DNA of 64,000 nucleotides from the NCBI GenBank assembly GCA_038231295.1, contig JBBRLP010000006.1, positions 15,854-79,853 of the forward strand, given 5' to 3'. A model generated the notes under the pieces. The model saw only the letters and a program-made list of their open reading frames with translations. It made no database searches and was not told the DNA's origin. This document shows positions 24,703 through 33,613 of the stretch, one piece after another. Every line of letters starts with the position of its first letter. Within the stretch, counting starts at the first letter, position 1. The stretch comes from JANXLO01 sp038231295. GTDB taxonomy: Bacteria; Armatimonadota; Chthonomonadetes; Chthonomonadales; Chthonomonadaceae. A program made the translations under genes and the position numbers.

Positions 24703-26078
24703 TATTTTTTGCCTCCCGGAGTCGGCATTCCCGCGCCCGCTTTCACTTCCAGTACCGTTCGATTCTGCGGCGTGAAGTACTTCTTCGCGACCGCCTGCAC
24801 CTGCTCCGGTGTCACTGCCATATAACGCTCCAGTTCCGTATTGACTAAATTGGGGTCTCCCTCGAAGACCGCGAAGTCCGCGATAGCGATGGCGCGGCCC
24901 AGCATCGTGTCCAGTCCGCCAAAGCCGCCTCCACCCCCGGTATAGCGCCCGGCGCGAAGCCGCGTCTTGATGCGGTTTAGCTCGTCCACGCTCGGAGCGG
25001 ACTGCTGAACCGCTTCGATCTGTGCGTAGATAGCCTTCTCCAGATCGGCGGCTTTGACATTGGGCGGATAGATGGAAGTCAGCGAGAACAGGCTGGGGCC
25101 GCGCTCCGACTGCAAGCCACCCTGCACCGCCAGTGCGAGTTTACGCTTCTTCACGATCTCCTGATAGCCTCGCGAACTCTCTCCCTGAAACAGAATGCTG
25201 CTCAGAATATCCAGCGCGTAGGTGTCCGGGTCGCCGAGCGAGGGGCCATGCCAGGCCATAAGCAGCGCGGGCAGCCGGGCCAGCGGGTCCGTGATCGTGT
25301 CGCGCTTTTCGGCGGTCTGTGCGGGTTCGGTCAGGTCGGTGTGCATTGGGGCAGGCTGCCGGGGAATATCGCCGAAAGCGTGCATCACCAGTTCGCGGGC
25401 CTGTTTCGGATCAAAATCACCCACGAGAACCAGGGTGGCGTTGTTAGGAGCGTAGTAGGTCTTGAAAAACGCCTGCACATCGCCCAGGCTGGCGGCCTCC
25501 AGGTCAGCCATCGAGCCGATGACCGAGTGCTGATTGGCGTAGTTGGAGTAGGCCAGTTCGGGCAGAGTGACGCGAATGGCATTGGCATAGGCCCGGTTGT
25601 CGAAACTCAGTCGCTTCTCTTCCTTCACGACGTCCTGCTGATTTTTCAGATTATCGGCGGTCACGGCCAGCGAGCGCATCCGGTCGGCTTCCAGCCACAG
25701 AATGGTGGGCAGCTTTTCGGCAGGGACCGTTTCGATGTAGGTCGTATCTTCTTCACGGGTAAACCCATTCATCACGCCGCCTGCCGCGCTGATATACCGC
25801 ATATGTTCGGTTTTACCGACATGGGCTGACCCTTGAAACATCATGTGCTCGAACAAGTGTGCAAATCCGGTTCGGCCTTTGACCTCATTGCGGGAGCCGA
25901 CATCATAGGCCAGGGCCAGCCCGACGACAGGCGTGGAGTGGTCCTGCGATAGGATCACTTTCATGCCGTTGGACAGTTGAAACTGTTCGATAGGATAACG
26001 AGGGGCCTTCTGAGCCGCTGCGGTCAGGGTCGCCGTCAGCAGCGCGAACGCCACCCCTTCTTTCAGGAACTTTATCAC
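24702..26078 (-). CDS. M16 family zinc metallopeptidase (catalytic)
   Basis: A 458-residue exported peptidase. The inverted zinc motif HLFEH lies in GRTGFAHLFEHMMFQGSAHVG, with the distal glutamate region around EADRMRSL and VVKEEKRL. After a signal peptide (FALLTATLTAAAQ) the insulinase N-lobe opens with LSNGMKVILSQDHSTPVVGL. The C-lobe is complete. AAGGAG spaced 7 bases from the GTG at 26078 sets the start; an upstream GTG at 26099 is less likely. It is translationally coupled to the inactive homologue downstream. Confidence 0.92.
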   Translation of the reverse strand: MIKFLKEGVAFALLTATLTAAAQKAPRYPIEQFQLSNGMKVILSQDHSTPVVGLALAYDVGSRNEVKGRTGFAHLFEHMMFQGSAHVGKTEHMRYISAAGGVMNGFTREEDTTYIETVPAEKLPTILWLEADRMRSLAVTADNLKNQQDVVKEEKRLSFDNRAYANAIRVTLPELAYSNYANQHSVIGSMADLEAASLGDVQAFFKTYYAPNNATLVLVGDFDPKQARELVMHAFGDIPRQPAPMHTDLTEPAQTAEKRDTITDPLARLPALLMAWHGPSLGDPDTYALDILSSILFQGESSRGYQEIVKKRKLALAVQGGLQSERGPSLFSLTSIYPPNVKAADLEKAIYAQIEAVQQSAPSVDELNRIKTRLRAGRYTGGGGGFGGLDTMLGRAIAIADFAVFEGDPNLVNTELERYMAVTPEQVQAVAKKYFTPQNRTVLEVKAGAGMPTPGGKK

Positions 26079-26310
26079 GCGAATACTCCTTCTACTCACA
26101 GGAATAGGATGCAGCAGATACTCTTTAGTTTACTCCATTTGCGCCGGAATAATTTCTTGACTCGTGCTGCGAAAGATTAGGGAATTCCCTGATGAGAATA
26201 AGGGTTTCCCCCGATGCGCGTAAGCGCCCCTGCGGGGGATAATAGACCTGTAAGCGCAAGAGAGGTGGAAAGGCCCCGAGGCGAACCACTTTTGAGGAGT
26301 TCCGCCCACC

Positions 26311-26682
26311 ATGCAAACGATTTCTATTTTGCTGGCTGACGACGACGTGATGATCCGTCAATGCCTGCGCCGTGCGGTGGAAGCCAATCCATGCCTTCAG
26401 ATCAAATGGGAGGCGGACAATGGTCTCCAGGCGCTCGTGATGGCTCGCCAGCATCAGCCCCACTTGATCCTCATGGACGCGCAGATGCCCCGTATGGACG
26501 GCATCGAGGCGACCCGATGCCTTCGCCAGTGCGACCATGAGACCCGCATCATCGTTCTGAGCGTCTACGAGTACTATCGCGCCGCAGCACTGGCTGCCGG
26601 AGCGGATGCGTTTCTCGTGAAGGACGCAGGCTGCGATGCCATTCGCGCTACGATTTGCCAACTGTTCAAGGAACCAAAGTAA
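26311..26682 (+). CDS. Stand-alone response regulator receiver (CheY-like)
   Basis: A 123-residue single receiver domain. It has the acidic triad DDD at 10-12, phosphorylatable Asp56 in LILMDAQMP, Ser84 and Lys104 in FLVKDAG. It has no output domain. It may accept phosphate from the HisKA_2 kinases at 3.8-6.1 kb or act with the ECF sigma gene that follows 83 bases later. The leader has a 12-bp palindrome AGGGAATTCCCT near 26179 and an AGGAG 11 bases before the ATG. Confidence 0.92.
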   Translation: MQTISILLADDDVMIRQCLRRAVEANPCLQIKWEADNGLQALVMARQHQPHLILMDAQMPRMDGIEATRCLRQCDHETRIIVLSVYEYYRAAALAAGADAFLVKDAGCDAIRATICQLFKEPK

Positions 26683-26764
26683 GCTGGGTTCGCTCTGGAA
26701 TGCGCCCGGATGTGTATTCAGAGTCAGCAGCCCCTGACCGCAAAAGGAGAGCGAGGAGACTACC

Positions 26765-27385
26765 ATGAACACTCTTACCATAAGCCCGGCTTCTCAGAAC
26801 GAGTTCGAGCGACTGTTTCAGCGCAGTCAGCGCCGCGCCTACAACCTGGCTTATCGCCTCACCGGAAACGCCGCCGATGCCGAGGATGTGACGCAGGACG
26901 CTTACGTCCGTGCCTGGCACAATTTCGACAGCTACGATGCGTCGCGTTCCTTCGAGGGCTGGCTGTTCCGCATCATCACGAACCGGGTGATTGACCTGCG
27001 CCGCCGCCAGAAGCGTGTCCCGATGTATTCGCTGGATACGCCCATCTACGGCGACGACGAAGGCCAGCCGCTGTCCCACGAATTCGCCGCGCCCGACAGC
27101 AACCCGGAAGACATCGTGATCGGCCCGATCATGGAAGAGAAGCTTCAAAACGCGCTCGCCTCTCTGCCCGCCGACTATCGCACCGCGATTCTGCTCTGCG
27201 ATGTCGAGCAGCGCTCTTATCAGGAGATCGCCGCCTCCATGCACTGCGCCATCGGCACGGTTCGTTCGCGCATTCATCGCGCTCGTGTCATGCTCCGCAA
27301 GCATCTAGAGACCGGAGCGGCTCGCCCGCGCTCCCGCCGCACCACCGTTCAGCCCGCCCGCAATGCGGCGCTTCTTGCGGCCTAA
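26765..27385 (+). CDS. ECF-type RNA polymerase sigma factor
   Basis: A 206-residue sigma-70 family protein with regions 2 and 4 only. Region 2 includes YNLAYRLTGNAADAEDVTQD and SFEGWLFRIITNRVIDLRRR. Region 4 includes LPADYRTAILLCDVEQRSYQEIA and GTVRSRIHRAR. A 20-residue basic/alanine tail follows. No anti-sigma gene is adjacent, unlike the sigma gene at 39 kb, so control may come through the upstream receiver gene or transcription. CAAAAGGAG lies before the ATG and a strong terminator follows. Confidence 0.93.
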   Translation: MNTLTISPASQNEFERLFQRSQRRAYNLAYRLTGNAADAEDVTQDAYVRAWHNFDSYDASRSFEGWLFRIITNRVIDLRRRQKRVPMYSLDTPIYGDDEGQPLSHEFAAPDSNPEDIVIGPIMEEKLQNALASLPADYRTAILLCDVEQRSYQEIAASMHCAIGTVRSRIHRARVMLRKHLETGAARPRSRRTTVQPARNAALLAA

Positions 27386-27407
27386 TCGTTCTCATCCAGC
27401 CTCAAAA

Positions 27408-27444
27408 CTCCCCGAATCCTGTGAATGGATTCGGGGAGTTTTTT
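27408..27444 (+). terminator. Rho-independent terminator after the sigma factor gene
   Basis: CTCCCCGAATCC and GGATTCGGGGAG form a perfect 12-bp stem with a 7-base loop, followed by TTTTTT. The remaining gap to 27559 shows nothing recognisable. Confidence 0.92.
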
Positions 27445-27559
27445 GTGCGTGGACAGCCTGAAATCATGCCGATCCTATAATCCGACAAATCATGGTTCAA
27501 GACAAAAAGCAGTCACCTGGCGGGGCTTCCTTCCGTCGCGTCCCCACAGGCGAAGAGGC

Positions 27560-28354
27560 TTATCGGTCGCTGCGGAGGGTCAGGCCGTCGTAGGAGAGGG
27601 CAACATGGGGGGGAAGCTGCGCGTTGACGGCGTCGTGGTCGAAATGGTGAGAGAGGTGGGTGAGGTAGGCTTGACGGGGTTTGAGTTCGGCGATGATGTC
27701 GAGTGCCTCATAAAGCCCGAAATGCGTGGCGTGAGGCTCGAAGCGCACGGCGTCGAGCAGGAGCAGGTCAAGGTTTGTCAACTGCGCCATTGAAGCGGGT
27801 GGGATGAAGTTCACGTCGGTGACATAGGCGGCGCTATAGGCAGGCAGCGAGGCAGTGGCGGGCGCATCGAAGCGGTAGGCGAGAACCGGAAGTTTGCCGT
27901 GCTGCACATAGAACGACCGGATGTGCAGCCCGAACAGGTCAAACTCTGGCTGCACGGTGTGGAGGGTCAGGCGCGGCTTGCCGCCGCCCACCTGCGTCTC
28001 TTTGAAGATGTAGGGATAGATGCGGCGAATATCCTCCAGCGTCTCCGCATCCCCATAGACCGGTATCTCCTGACCGGACAGATCGTTAAACCGGCGTAGA
28101 TCGTCGAGTCCAAAGATATGGTCGGCGTGGGTATGCGTGAAGAGGACCGCGTCCACCTGTCGGACATCGAAGGCTAGGCTTTGCATCCGCAGTTCCGGCG
28201 TCGTGTCCACCAGGATGGCCCTGCCCTCATTGCGGACAAGGATAGAAGGGCGAAAACGCCGATTGCGGGGATTGTCGGAGCGGCAGACCTCGCAATCGCA
28301 TCCGATCATCGGTACGCCGTGCGAAGTGCCACTACCAAGAACGAGAATTTCCAT
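27560..28354 (-). CDS. MBL-fold metallohydrolase (PhnP-like)
   Basis: A 264-residue metallo-beta-lactamase-fold phosphodiesterase-like enzyme. The N-terminus LGSGTSHGVPMIGCDCEVC with paired cysteines and the HTHADHIFGLDDLRRF metal motif match the PhnP/YcbX-type group. AYVTDVNF, LLLLDAVR and THLSHHFDHD supply later metal ligands. PhnP hydrolyses cyclic ribose phosphates in phosphonate breakdown, but no phn genes are near and related proteins process other cyclic phosphates. The ATG at 28354 lies just beside the hairpin-rich repeat, so its promoter is probably inside the repeat. Confidence 0.87.
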   Translation of the reverse strand: MEILVLGSGTSHGVPMIGCDCEVCRSDNPRNRRFRPSILVRNEGRAILVDTTPELRMQSLAFDVRQVDAVLFTHTHADHIFGLDDLRRFNDLSGQEIPVYGDAETLEDIRRIYPYIFKETQVGGGKPRLTLHTVQPEFDLFGLHIRSFYVQHGKLPVLAYRFDAPATASLPAYSAAYVTDVNFIPPASMAQLTNLDLLLLDAVRFEPHATHFGLYEALDIIAELKPRQAYLTHLSHHFDHDAVNAQLPPHVALSYDGLTLRSDR

Positions 28355-28370
28355 AGTTACCGGTTGTCCG

Positions 28371-28894
28371 GCGGTTTTCAACCGCCGGCCTGATTTTCCG
28401 GGGGTTGAAAACCCCCGTCATTAAAAGGCAAACGTCTTCCAGACGGAAATGCACCAAACTCTTGCTTATCTCTTCGCCTATCAAGGTGACCTGACAATAA
28501 TGCGCCTCTGACCGCTTCGTCCGCAGGACGACCGCTTTTTCCAGCTCGGCACGTTCCTGTGCCGGGCAACGCACTCCAATCCCTGGCAGATGGGTCGGGT
28601 GAAAATGGCCGGATGGGTTTAGGAACCACTTCCCGGTAATGCATTCCGAAACCTGGCAGGGGGGCCGGGTACAAAAACGTACTCGGCAAGAAAGTGCGGG
28701 CGTCCTGCGGACGCAATCTTCAGAAGCCAATTCTCGTCGGAGCGCCTGTTCGGGTGGGGTGGGGAACCACTTTCCGACAACGCCCTCCGACACCTGCCAA
28801 CCAACAGGGCATTTCCGTCTGCAAGACGTTTGCACTTTCATGACGGGGGTTTTCAACCCCCGGTCAAACTACCGGGTTTTCAACCGCCGGCCTG
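28371..28894. repeat. Composite hairpin repeat element, copy 1
   Basis: The gap between the MBL and Gfo/Idh genes is built of repeats. A 55-bp unit (28398-28452) combines the hairpin GGGGGTTGAAAACCCCC with a second palindromic stem CGTCT-AGACG. An inverted copy lies at 28809-28863. Shorter GGCGG-TTTTCAA-CCGCC hairpins form the outer ends (28371 and 28877 onwards). The middle holds CGTCCGCAGGACGACCGC and CGGCACGTTCCTGTGCCG hairpins at 28513-28567. The same parts recur in opposite orientation at 39.5-39.9 kb. Translatable stretches here are artefacts of the repeat. Confidence 0.75.
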
Positions 28895-28903
28895 CTGGCC
28901 CTC

Positions 28904-30013
28904 CTAGACCCTTCCGACGGCGAGCAGGGCGTCCGGACTGTCGGGAAGAGAGAGAGTAACGGCCTGCCCGGTGGCGGCGGAACGGTAGGCGGCCTCGACG
29001 ACCTCAACGACATGCGCTCCGTGTTCGCCGGGAGAATAGAGATTGGCTTTGCCCTGAATGGCGTCCGCGAAGTTGCCGAGCGGGGTAGAGACGTGCATCA
29101 GGTCGGCTTCTTTGAACTTCTGCGGTTCCTGTCCGACCAGCGTAATCGTCGTCTCGAACTCAAAGCCCTTGATCTGCACCATCCCGTTCGCACAGCCGAA
29201 GATGTTCAGGACGCGCCGATTCGCATAGCGGCTGTCTCCAATAGAATTCAGCGTGCCGACCGCGCCGTTTTCAAACTCTACCGTGAGCGTCGTCCGCATA
29301 TCGGTGGGGGCCGTGTCCATGAAGGCGAAGACGCGCCGAATCCGCTGCCCCGTGACCCAGATGAGTTCCGAGACGAGATGCGTTCCCCCGTCAATGAAGT
29401 AGCCGCCGCCGTTCAGTTCGGGGTCGGCGCGGTAGGAGGTGGGCGGGACGACGCCGGGCAGGTTGTCCGGCTGTGGGACACGCCCAAAAAGGTAGTCCGC
29501 CGTTCCCGACCAGTAGAGGGACACGCTCTCCAGTGCGCCCATTTTCTCACTGCGGATCGCACGGCGGGCGCGGTGGCAGTGCGCCCAGAAGGGCGGGTTC
29601 AGGGCCACGCCGAGAAGTTTGCCCTGCTCTTTCGCCAGCCGTACCAGCGTGTGCGCGTCCTCGCTCTGAATGGTCATCGGCTTTTCCAGCAGAACGTGCA
29701 GCCCTTTTTTGAGCGCCGCTGCCGCCTGCTCGAAGTGCAGCGAGTTCGGCGTCGCGATGAGGACCGCGTCGAGTTCCGCCCTGTCGAGCATCTCCTGCCA
29801 GTCGGCGTAAGCGTTTTCGGGCGCGACGGAAAAATGCTCCGCCATCCGGGCGAGCGCCGCCTCGTCGCGGCGACACAGCGCGGAGAGCGCCAGGTTCGGA
29901 CAGTTCTTCACGTCGGGCAGGTGGCGGCGCGAGACGAACCAGCCCGCCCCGATCACGCCAAGCCTCACTTTGCTGCCCGCATCTTCTGTGGTGGATGTTT
30001 GCGCGTTCGTCAT
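28904..30013 (-). CDS. Gfo/Idh/MocA family oxidoreductase
   Basis: A 369-residue NAD(P)-dependent sugar or inositol dehydrogenase-type protein. The Rossmann motif VRLGVIGAGWF opens at residue 17. LIATPNSLHFEQAAAALKKGLHVLLEKPM carries the conserved EKP lysine. The C-terminal domain has GGYFIDGGTHLVSELIWVTG, with the D-x-x-x-H of the family. No signal peptide is seen. Substrates vary widely in this family and none can be named here. It ends next to composite repeat 1 and follows an unknown membrane-protein gene on the same strand. Confidence 0.92.
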   Translation of the reverse strand: MTNAQTSTTEDAGSKVRLGVIGAGWFVSRRHLPDVKNCPNLALSALCRRDEAALARMAEHFSVAPENAYADWQEMLDRAELDAVLIATPNSLHFEQAAAALKKGLHVLLEKPMTIQSEDAHTLVRLAKEQGKLLGVALNPPFWAHCHRARRAIRSEKMGALESVSLYWSGTADYLFGRVPQPDNLPGVVPPTSYRADPELNGGGYFIDGGTHLVSELIWVTGQRIRRVFAFMDTAPTDMRTTLTVEFENGAVGTLNSIGDSRYANRRVLNIFGCANGMVQIKGFEFETTITLVGQEPQKFKEADLMHVSTPLGNFADAIQGKANLYSPGEHGAHVVEVVEAAYRSAATGQAVTLSLPDSPDALLAVGRV

Positions 30014-30035
30014 GTGTCTCTCCCCAGCCCGTTCG

Positions 30036-31826
30036 TCACTGACCGGGCCACTGCGTCCCTTCCATTTCGGCGATGGAGCGGCTGCCGGACTTTATATTCT
30101 GCGCCACAGCCGCCTCTACCTTGCCCTCCTGCCGGGCGGTCACCAGAGCGCAGCCCCAGTAGAGCAGCAGAAAGACACAGCCAAGAGTCGCCCCCAATTC
30201 CGGTATCCGCGTCAGATAGGTCATCTCCATCTCCTGGTCACGCTGAAGGTTATAGAGGGCCAGCAGGATCAGGGTCAGCGCGGGGGCCAGGATGGAGAGC
30301 AGCAATGTGGTCAATTGCAGCGTTCCCGGCGTCGAGAAGGCTCCCGGCGGTTCGAGGAAGCGGGCCGGAGAATCGGGATCGCCGCCTGTGGCGGCAAGCA
30401 GATGCAGTTGGCCGCGCAGTGAGCCGAAGGCGCTGCCCCACTGTGTCTGAAAGGCCAGCGCAAAGAAGATAACCACCAGTGTGATAAGTGCGATCACCGG
30501 AATAAGCGGATTGTCTTTGCGCTCGCTCGTCATGTAGACCATGCGGCGTTTGCGCCGCACCAGCCAGATCGCCATCAGAGAGAGCAACAGCATCTCCAGG
30601 CCATTGATAAGCAGGATGTTGTCCGCGAGCCACCAGGTCGTCAGGTTTTTGGCGAGGCGGGTGGGTGGTACATATTCCGGTTCGGCGCTTTTGTCCAGAA
30701 TGTCGCGGGAGCGATGCGCGGCCTCGAACTGCGCCTGCGCCCAGGTGGCCTCCGCCTCGTGTCCGCCCTGCCGCAGGAAGGTAAGATAGGCGTCGCGCCG
30801 AATGATGTTTTTCTGTTCCGGCGGCATATCGCCGGGCAGTGCGATGGGCGCCGCGCCGCCGGGCCGCAGCCACTGAAGTTCGGACATTTCCGCTCCAACG
30901 TAGCCGCCCATCGCATAGATGGCCTGGATTCGCACCAGCGCCCCGCACTGTATCCCTGCATGGCGCAGGGCGATGCCCTCGTCTACTCGACCGGCTTTCT
31001 CCGTCTGGGAGGCCCAGTAGACGGTCATGCGGGTGACATTGCGAAGTTCTTTCAGGTGCGGCAGGGCTACGGAGGAGTGCAGTCCAGCATGAAGCGCGGC
31101 GCTGTCATTACCGAAGGATTCGCGGGCCAGTTTCCAGACGGCAGCGCTCTCTTCCCCGGTATAGTCGTCCCATTTCGGTTTCTGGCTTGCCCGACGGACG
31201 GCAGCCAGCGCGTCTACATCGTGACCGGAGGCGAACAGCCCGATAGCCCGCATCATCGGGAAGTAGGCGTTCTGCGGGTCGAGTTGCTCGCCTACCTCGG
31301 CGTCGTGGTCGAAGTTGGTGAGGGCTTCCGGCGTCACGGCGCGGCTGTCTTCGGTCGCGGTATAGGGGGAGGCGCGTCCGTTGATATATTTTTCGTACTC
31401 GGTATCGCGCCGAATAGCGACATCCCGCAGCGACTCCAGACGCAGGATATGCGCGTAGAGACCAGGCTGTGTGGGAAATGCCGGCAGCAGCAACCGCAGC
31501 CGTTTGACGCGCTCGTCTTCCTGCGTGGGCCGCTGGAGATAGTCGGCGCGGAGGGCGAAGGCGAGCTGAACGGCGTAGTCGCGGCGGAAGCGGAGCCTCG
31601 TCGCCGCAAGGGCGGCCTGCTCGTCCCCAGGGTCGGAGTCCGGCAGATTTTCGCGCACCCCCATCTGACGCAGGGTCCAGGAGACGCTTTTCGGAGTGGA
31701 GACGAGCATTTTGCCCTGTGGCGCCAGCAGGGGGCGTGTCAGAGGGAACAACAGAGCGGCTATCAGCAACACGAGCGTCAGTTGGACAAGAATTTTTGTC
31801 TTCGGCCCGTTGTAGAATGTTTCCAA
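30036..31826 (-). CDS. Unknown membrane protein, 596 aa
   Basis: No family is recognised. A transmembrane helix lies near residues 12-33. A large, probably extracytoplasmic helical region of about 360 residues follows, with TPR-like spacing (DPQNAYFPMMRAIGLFASGHDVDALAAVRRASQ). Four further membrane helices cluster between about 405 and 570. GAGGAG precedes a TTG start. The gene lies 23 bases upstream of the Gfo/Idh gene and is likely cotranscribed with it. Confidence 0.7.
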   Translation of the reverse strand: METFYNGPKTKILVQLTLVLLIAALLFPLTRPLLAPQGKMLVSTPKSVSWTLRQMGVRENLPDSDPGDEQAALAATRLRFRRDYAVQLAFALRADYLQRPTQEDERVKRLRLLLPAFPTQPGLYAHILRLESLRDVAIRRDTEYEKYINGRASPYTATEDSRAVTPEALTNFDHDAEVGEQLDPQNAYFPMMRAIGLFASGHDVDALAAVRRASQKPKWDDYTGEESAAVWKLARESFGNDSAALHAGLHSSVALPHLKELRNVTRMTVYWASQTEKAGRVDEGIALRHAGIQCGALVRIQAIYAMGGYVGAEMSELQWLRPGGAAPIALPGDMPPEQKNIIRRDAYLTFLRQGGHEAEATWAQAQFEAAHRSRDILDKSAEPEYVPPTRLAKNLTTWWLADNILLINGLEMLLLSLMAIWLVRRKRRMVYMTSERKDNPLIPVIALITLVVIFFALAFQTQWGSAFGSLRGQLHLLAATGGDPDSPARFLEPPGAFSTPGTLQLTTLLLSILAPALTLILLALYNLQRDQEMEMTYLTRIPELGATLGCVFLLLYWGCALVTARQEGKVEAAVAQNIKSGSRSIAEMEGTQWPGQ

Positions 31827-31977
31827 GCAGACAACTCCTCGGCAGATGGGAAAGGAGGCGGGGTGGAGACCATAAACGAGGGGACGGCCTGCCTATCCTG
31901 AAGGTGGCGCACGAAATGCGCGTCTACAGAATACCCGATACCAGCCCGATTCGCGATGCGGGCGAAGGAGGAGAAGT

Positions 31978-33546
31978 TCAGGCGGCGACGGCAGGGGCGG
32001 GATTCTGCACCTGTACGGTGAGGGGAGCCTCGAAGGCATATTCAAAGAGGTCACGGCTGTTCTGAACGCCCCATATCTCCAACTGACAGTCGGCGTCGGA
32101 GAGCAGCGAGAGGACGAAGCGGCGCGGACTGCGGGCGATATCAAGCCGAATGTCCTGCACGAGACTGAGGTGGCTGCGGTCTATGCCTTCGGCGACGCGC
32201 AGGATGGCGGCGAGAACGCTGACGACTCTGCGCTCGGAGCGGCTGAGACCATCGAGGTTCGGATGGCGTTTGCGGGGCAGACCTTTACGATGGTAAAGGG
32301 CGACGTTGGCGATGATATCTATCTCGGTATCGTCGAAGCCGAGCAGATCGGAGTTGCGGATGAGGTAGTAGGCGTGTTTCTGGTGGTTGGAGTGGGAGAG
32401 GAACGCGCCGATGTCGTGCAGGAGTGCGCCGTATTCGAGCAGTTCGCGCTCTCGCTCGGTGTAGGAATGGGCTTTCAGGCGGAACAGTTCGTCGAAGAGC
32501 CGCAGGGAGAGAAACGCGGTATGGTGGTGATGCGCTTCGTCGAAGCCGCAGGCGCGGCCCAACTGAAGGATACTGCGGCGTCGGACGCTGTCGGCATGGA
32601 ACTGCTGGCGGGCCTCGCCTTCGCGCAGAAGGTGGTCGAGCAGAATGCCGTCGCGCAGGCCGCGCTCGCTGACGGCCATCCGCTCCATGCCGAAGGCTTC
32701 CATGAGGGTGAGGAGGGTGGCGGCCCCGCCGAGGATGATTTCGGCGCGTCCGGGGTCCATTCCCGGCACTTTGCGCCGCTCTTCGAGGGGCAGTCGGCAA
32801 AGCATCTGCACCGTATCGCGCAGGTCGGCCTGTTTGAACGCAACCTGACGTCCGCCGCTGCTCTCCCCGACGCGCCTTGCCACGATGTCGCCCAGAGTGG
32901 TGATGGTTCCCGCGCTGCCGAAGGCGAGTTCAAAGCCCTGTTCCCGCACCCGCCGCGTGACCTGACTGGCGACGCCGAGGACATAGCGCTGGACTTTGAC
33001 GAAGGCGTCCATGCTGACCGGGCCGTCGTCGGCGAAAAAGTGGTTGGAGAGGCGGACGGCGCCGAGTTTCATGCTTTCGAGGAGGAACTGTTCGGAGGCA
33101 TTGCCGATGATGACTTCGGTGCTGCCACCGCCGATGTCAATGAGGATGGCTTTACGTCCGCCGAGTTCGATCCCGCTGGAGACCCCGAGCCAGATAAGCC
33201 GGGCCTCTTCGACCCCGGAGATGACGCGCACTTCGACGCCGGAGGTTTCGCGCACCCGCTCGATGAACTCTTCGCGGTTGTCGGCTTCGCGGACAGCAGA
33301 GGTGGCAAACGCGACGATCTCGCGGGCGTTATAGCCCCGTGCGACATCGGCGAACCGGGCGCAGACCAGCGCCCCGCGCTCGATGGCGGCGGGGATCATC
33401 CGGTTGGTCTCAAACTCGCCCTCGCCCAGCCGCACCACTTCCCGGTGGATGGCGAGCGTGGTGAGGCGCTGTCCCTCTTCGACCCGCACAACGGCGAGCC
33501 GGATCGAGTTGGTTCCGATGTCAATGGCGGCGAAAACATTGTCCAT
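31978..33546 (-). CDS. Ppx/GppA family phosphatase
   Basis: A 522-residue actin-like ATPase-fold exopolyphosphatase or pppGpp phosphatase. FAAIDIGTNSIRLAVVRVEEG is the phosphate-1 loop and ILIDIGGGSTEVIIG the second. FGSAGTITTLGDI is the family adenosine-side motif. After residue 310 comes a C-terminal HD-type domain (YGALLHDIGAFLSHSNHQKHAYYLI) seen in long Ppx proteins. It regulates polyphosphate or alarmone pools in the cytoplasm. Whether it acts on polyP or pppGpp cannot be told from sequence alone. Confidence 0.93.
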   Translation of the reverse strand: MDNVFAAIDIGTNSIRLAVVRVEEGQRLTTLAIHREVVRLGEGEFETNRMIPAAIERGALVCARFADVARGYNAREIVAFATSAVREADNREEFIERVRETSGVEVRVISGVEEARLIWLGVSSGIELGGRKAILIDIGGGSTEVIIGNASEQFLLESMKLGAVRLSNHFFADDGPVSMDAFVKVQRYVLGVASQVTRRVREQGFELAFGSAGTITTLGDIVARRVGESSGGRQVAFKQADLRDTVQMLCRLPLEERRKVPGMDPGRAEIILGGAATLLTLMEAFGMERMAVSERGLRDGILLDHLLREGEARQQFHADSVRRRSILQLGRACGFDEAHHHHTAFLSLRLFDELFRLKAHSYTERERELLEYGALLHDIGAFLSHSNHQKHAYYLIRNSDLLGFDDTEIDIIANVALYHRKGLPRKRHPNLDGLSRSERRVVSVLAAILRVAEGIDRSHLSLVQDIRLDIARSPRRFVLSLLSDADCQLEIWGVQNSRDLFEYAFEAPLTVQVQNPAPAVAA

Positions 33547-33613
33547 AACGCGGTCGTCTTACCCTTCACTGGGCTGGCAGCGGCCTCCCGACAGGGGTGC
33601 CCCTTCTGCTTGC

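Noticed and set aside
28332..28856. Minus-strand 174-residue frame across composite repeat 1
   Set aside because: It consists of translated hairpin repeats (CRRKCPVG, LMTGVFNPR) that recur in other frames at 39.5 kb. It is not a protein gene.
28398..28863. CRISPR array
   Set aside because: Repeats are inverted, few and unevenly spaced with related interiors. No cas genes are present.
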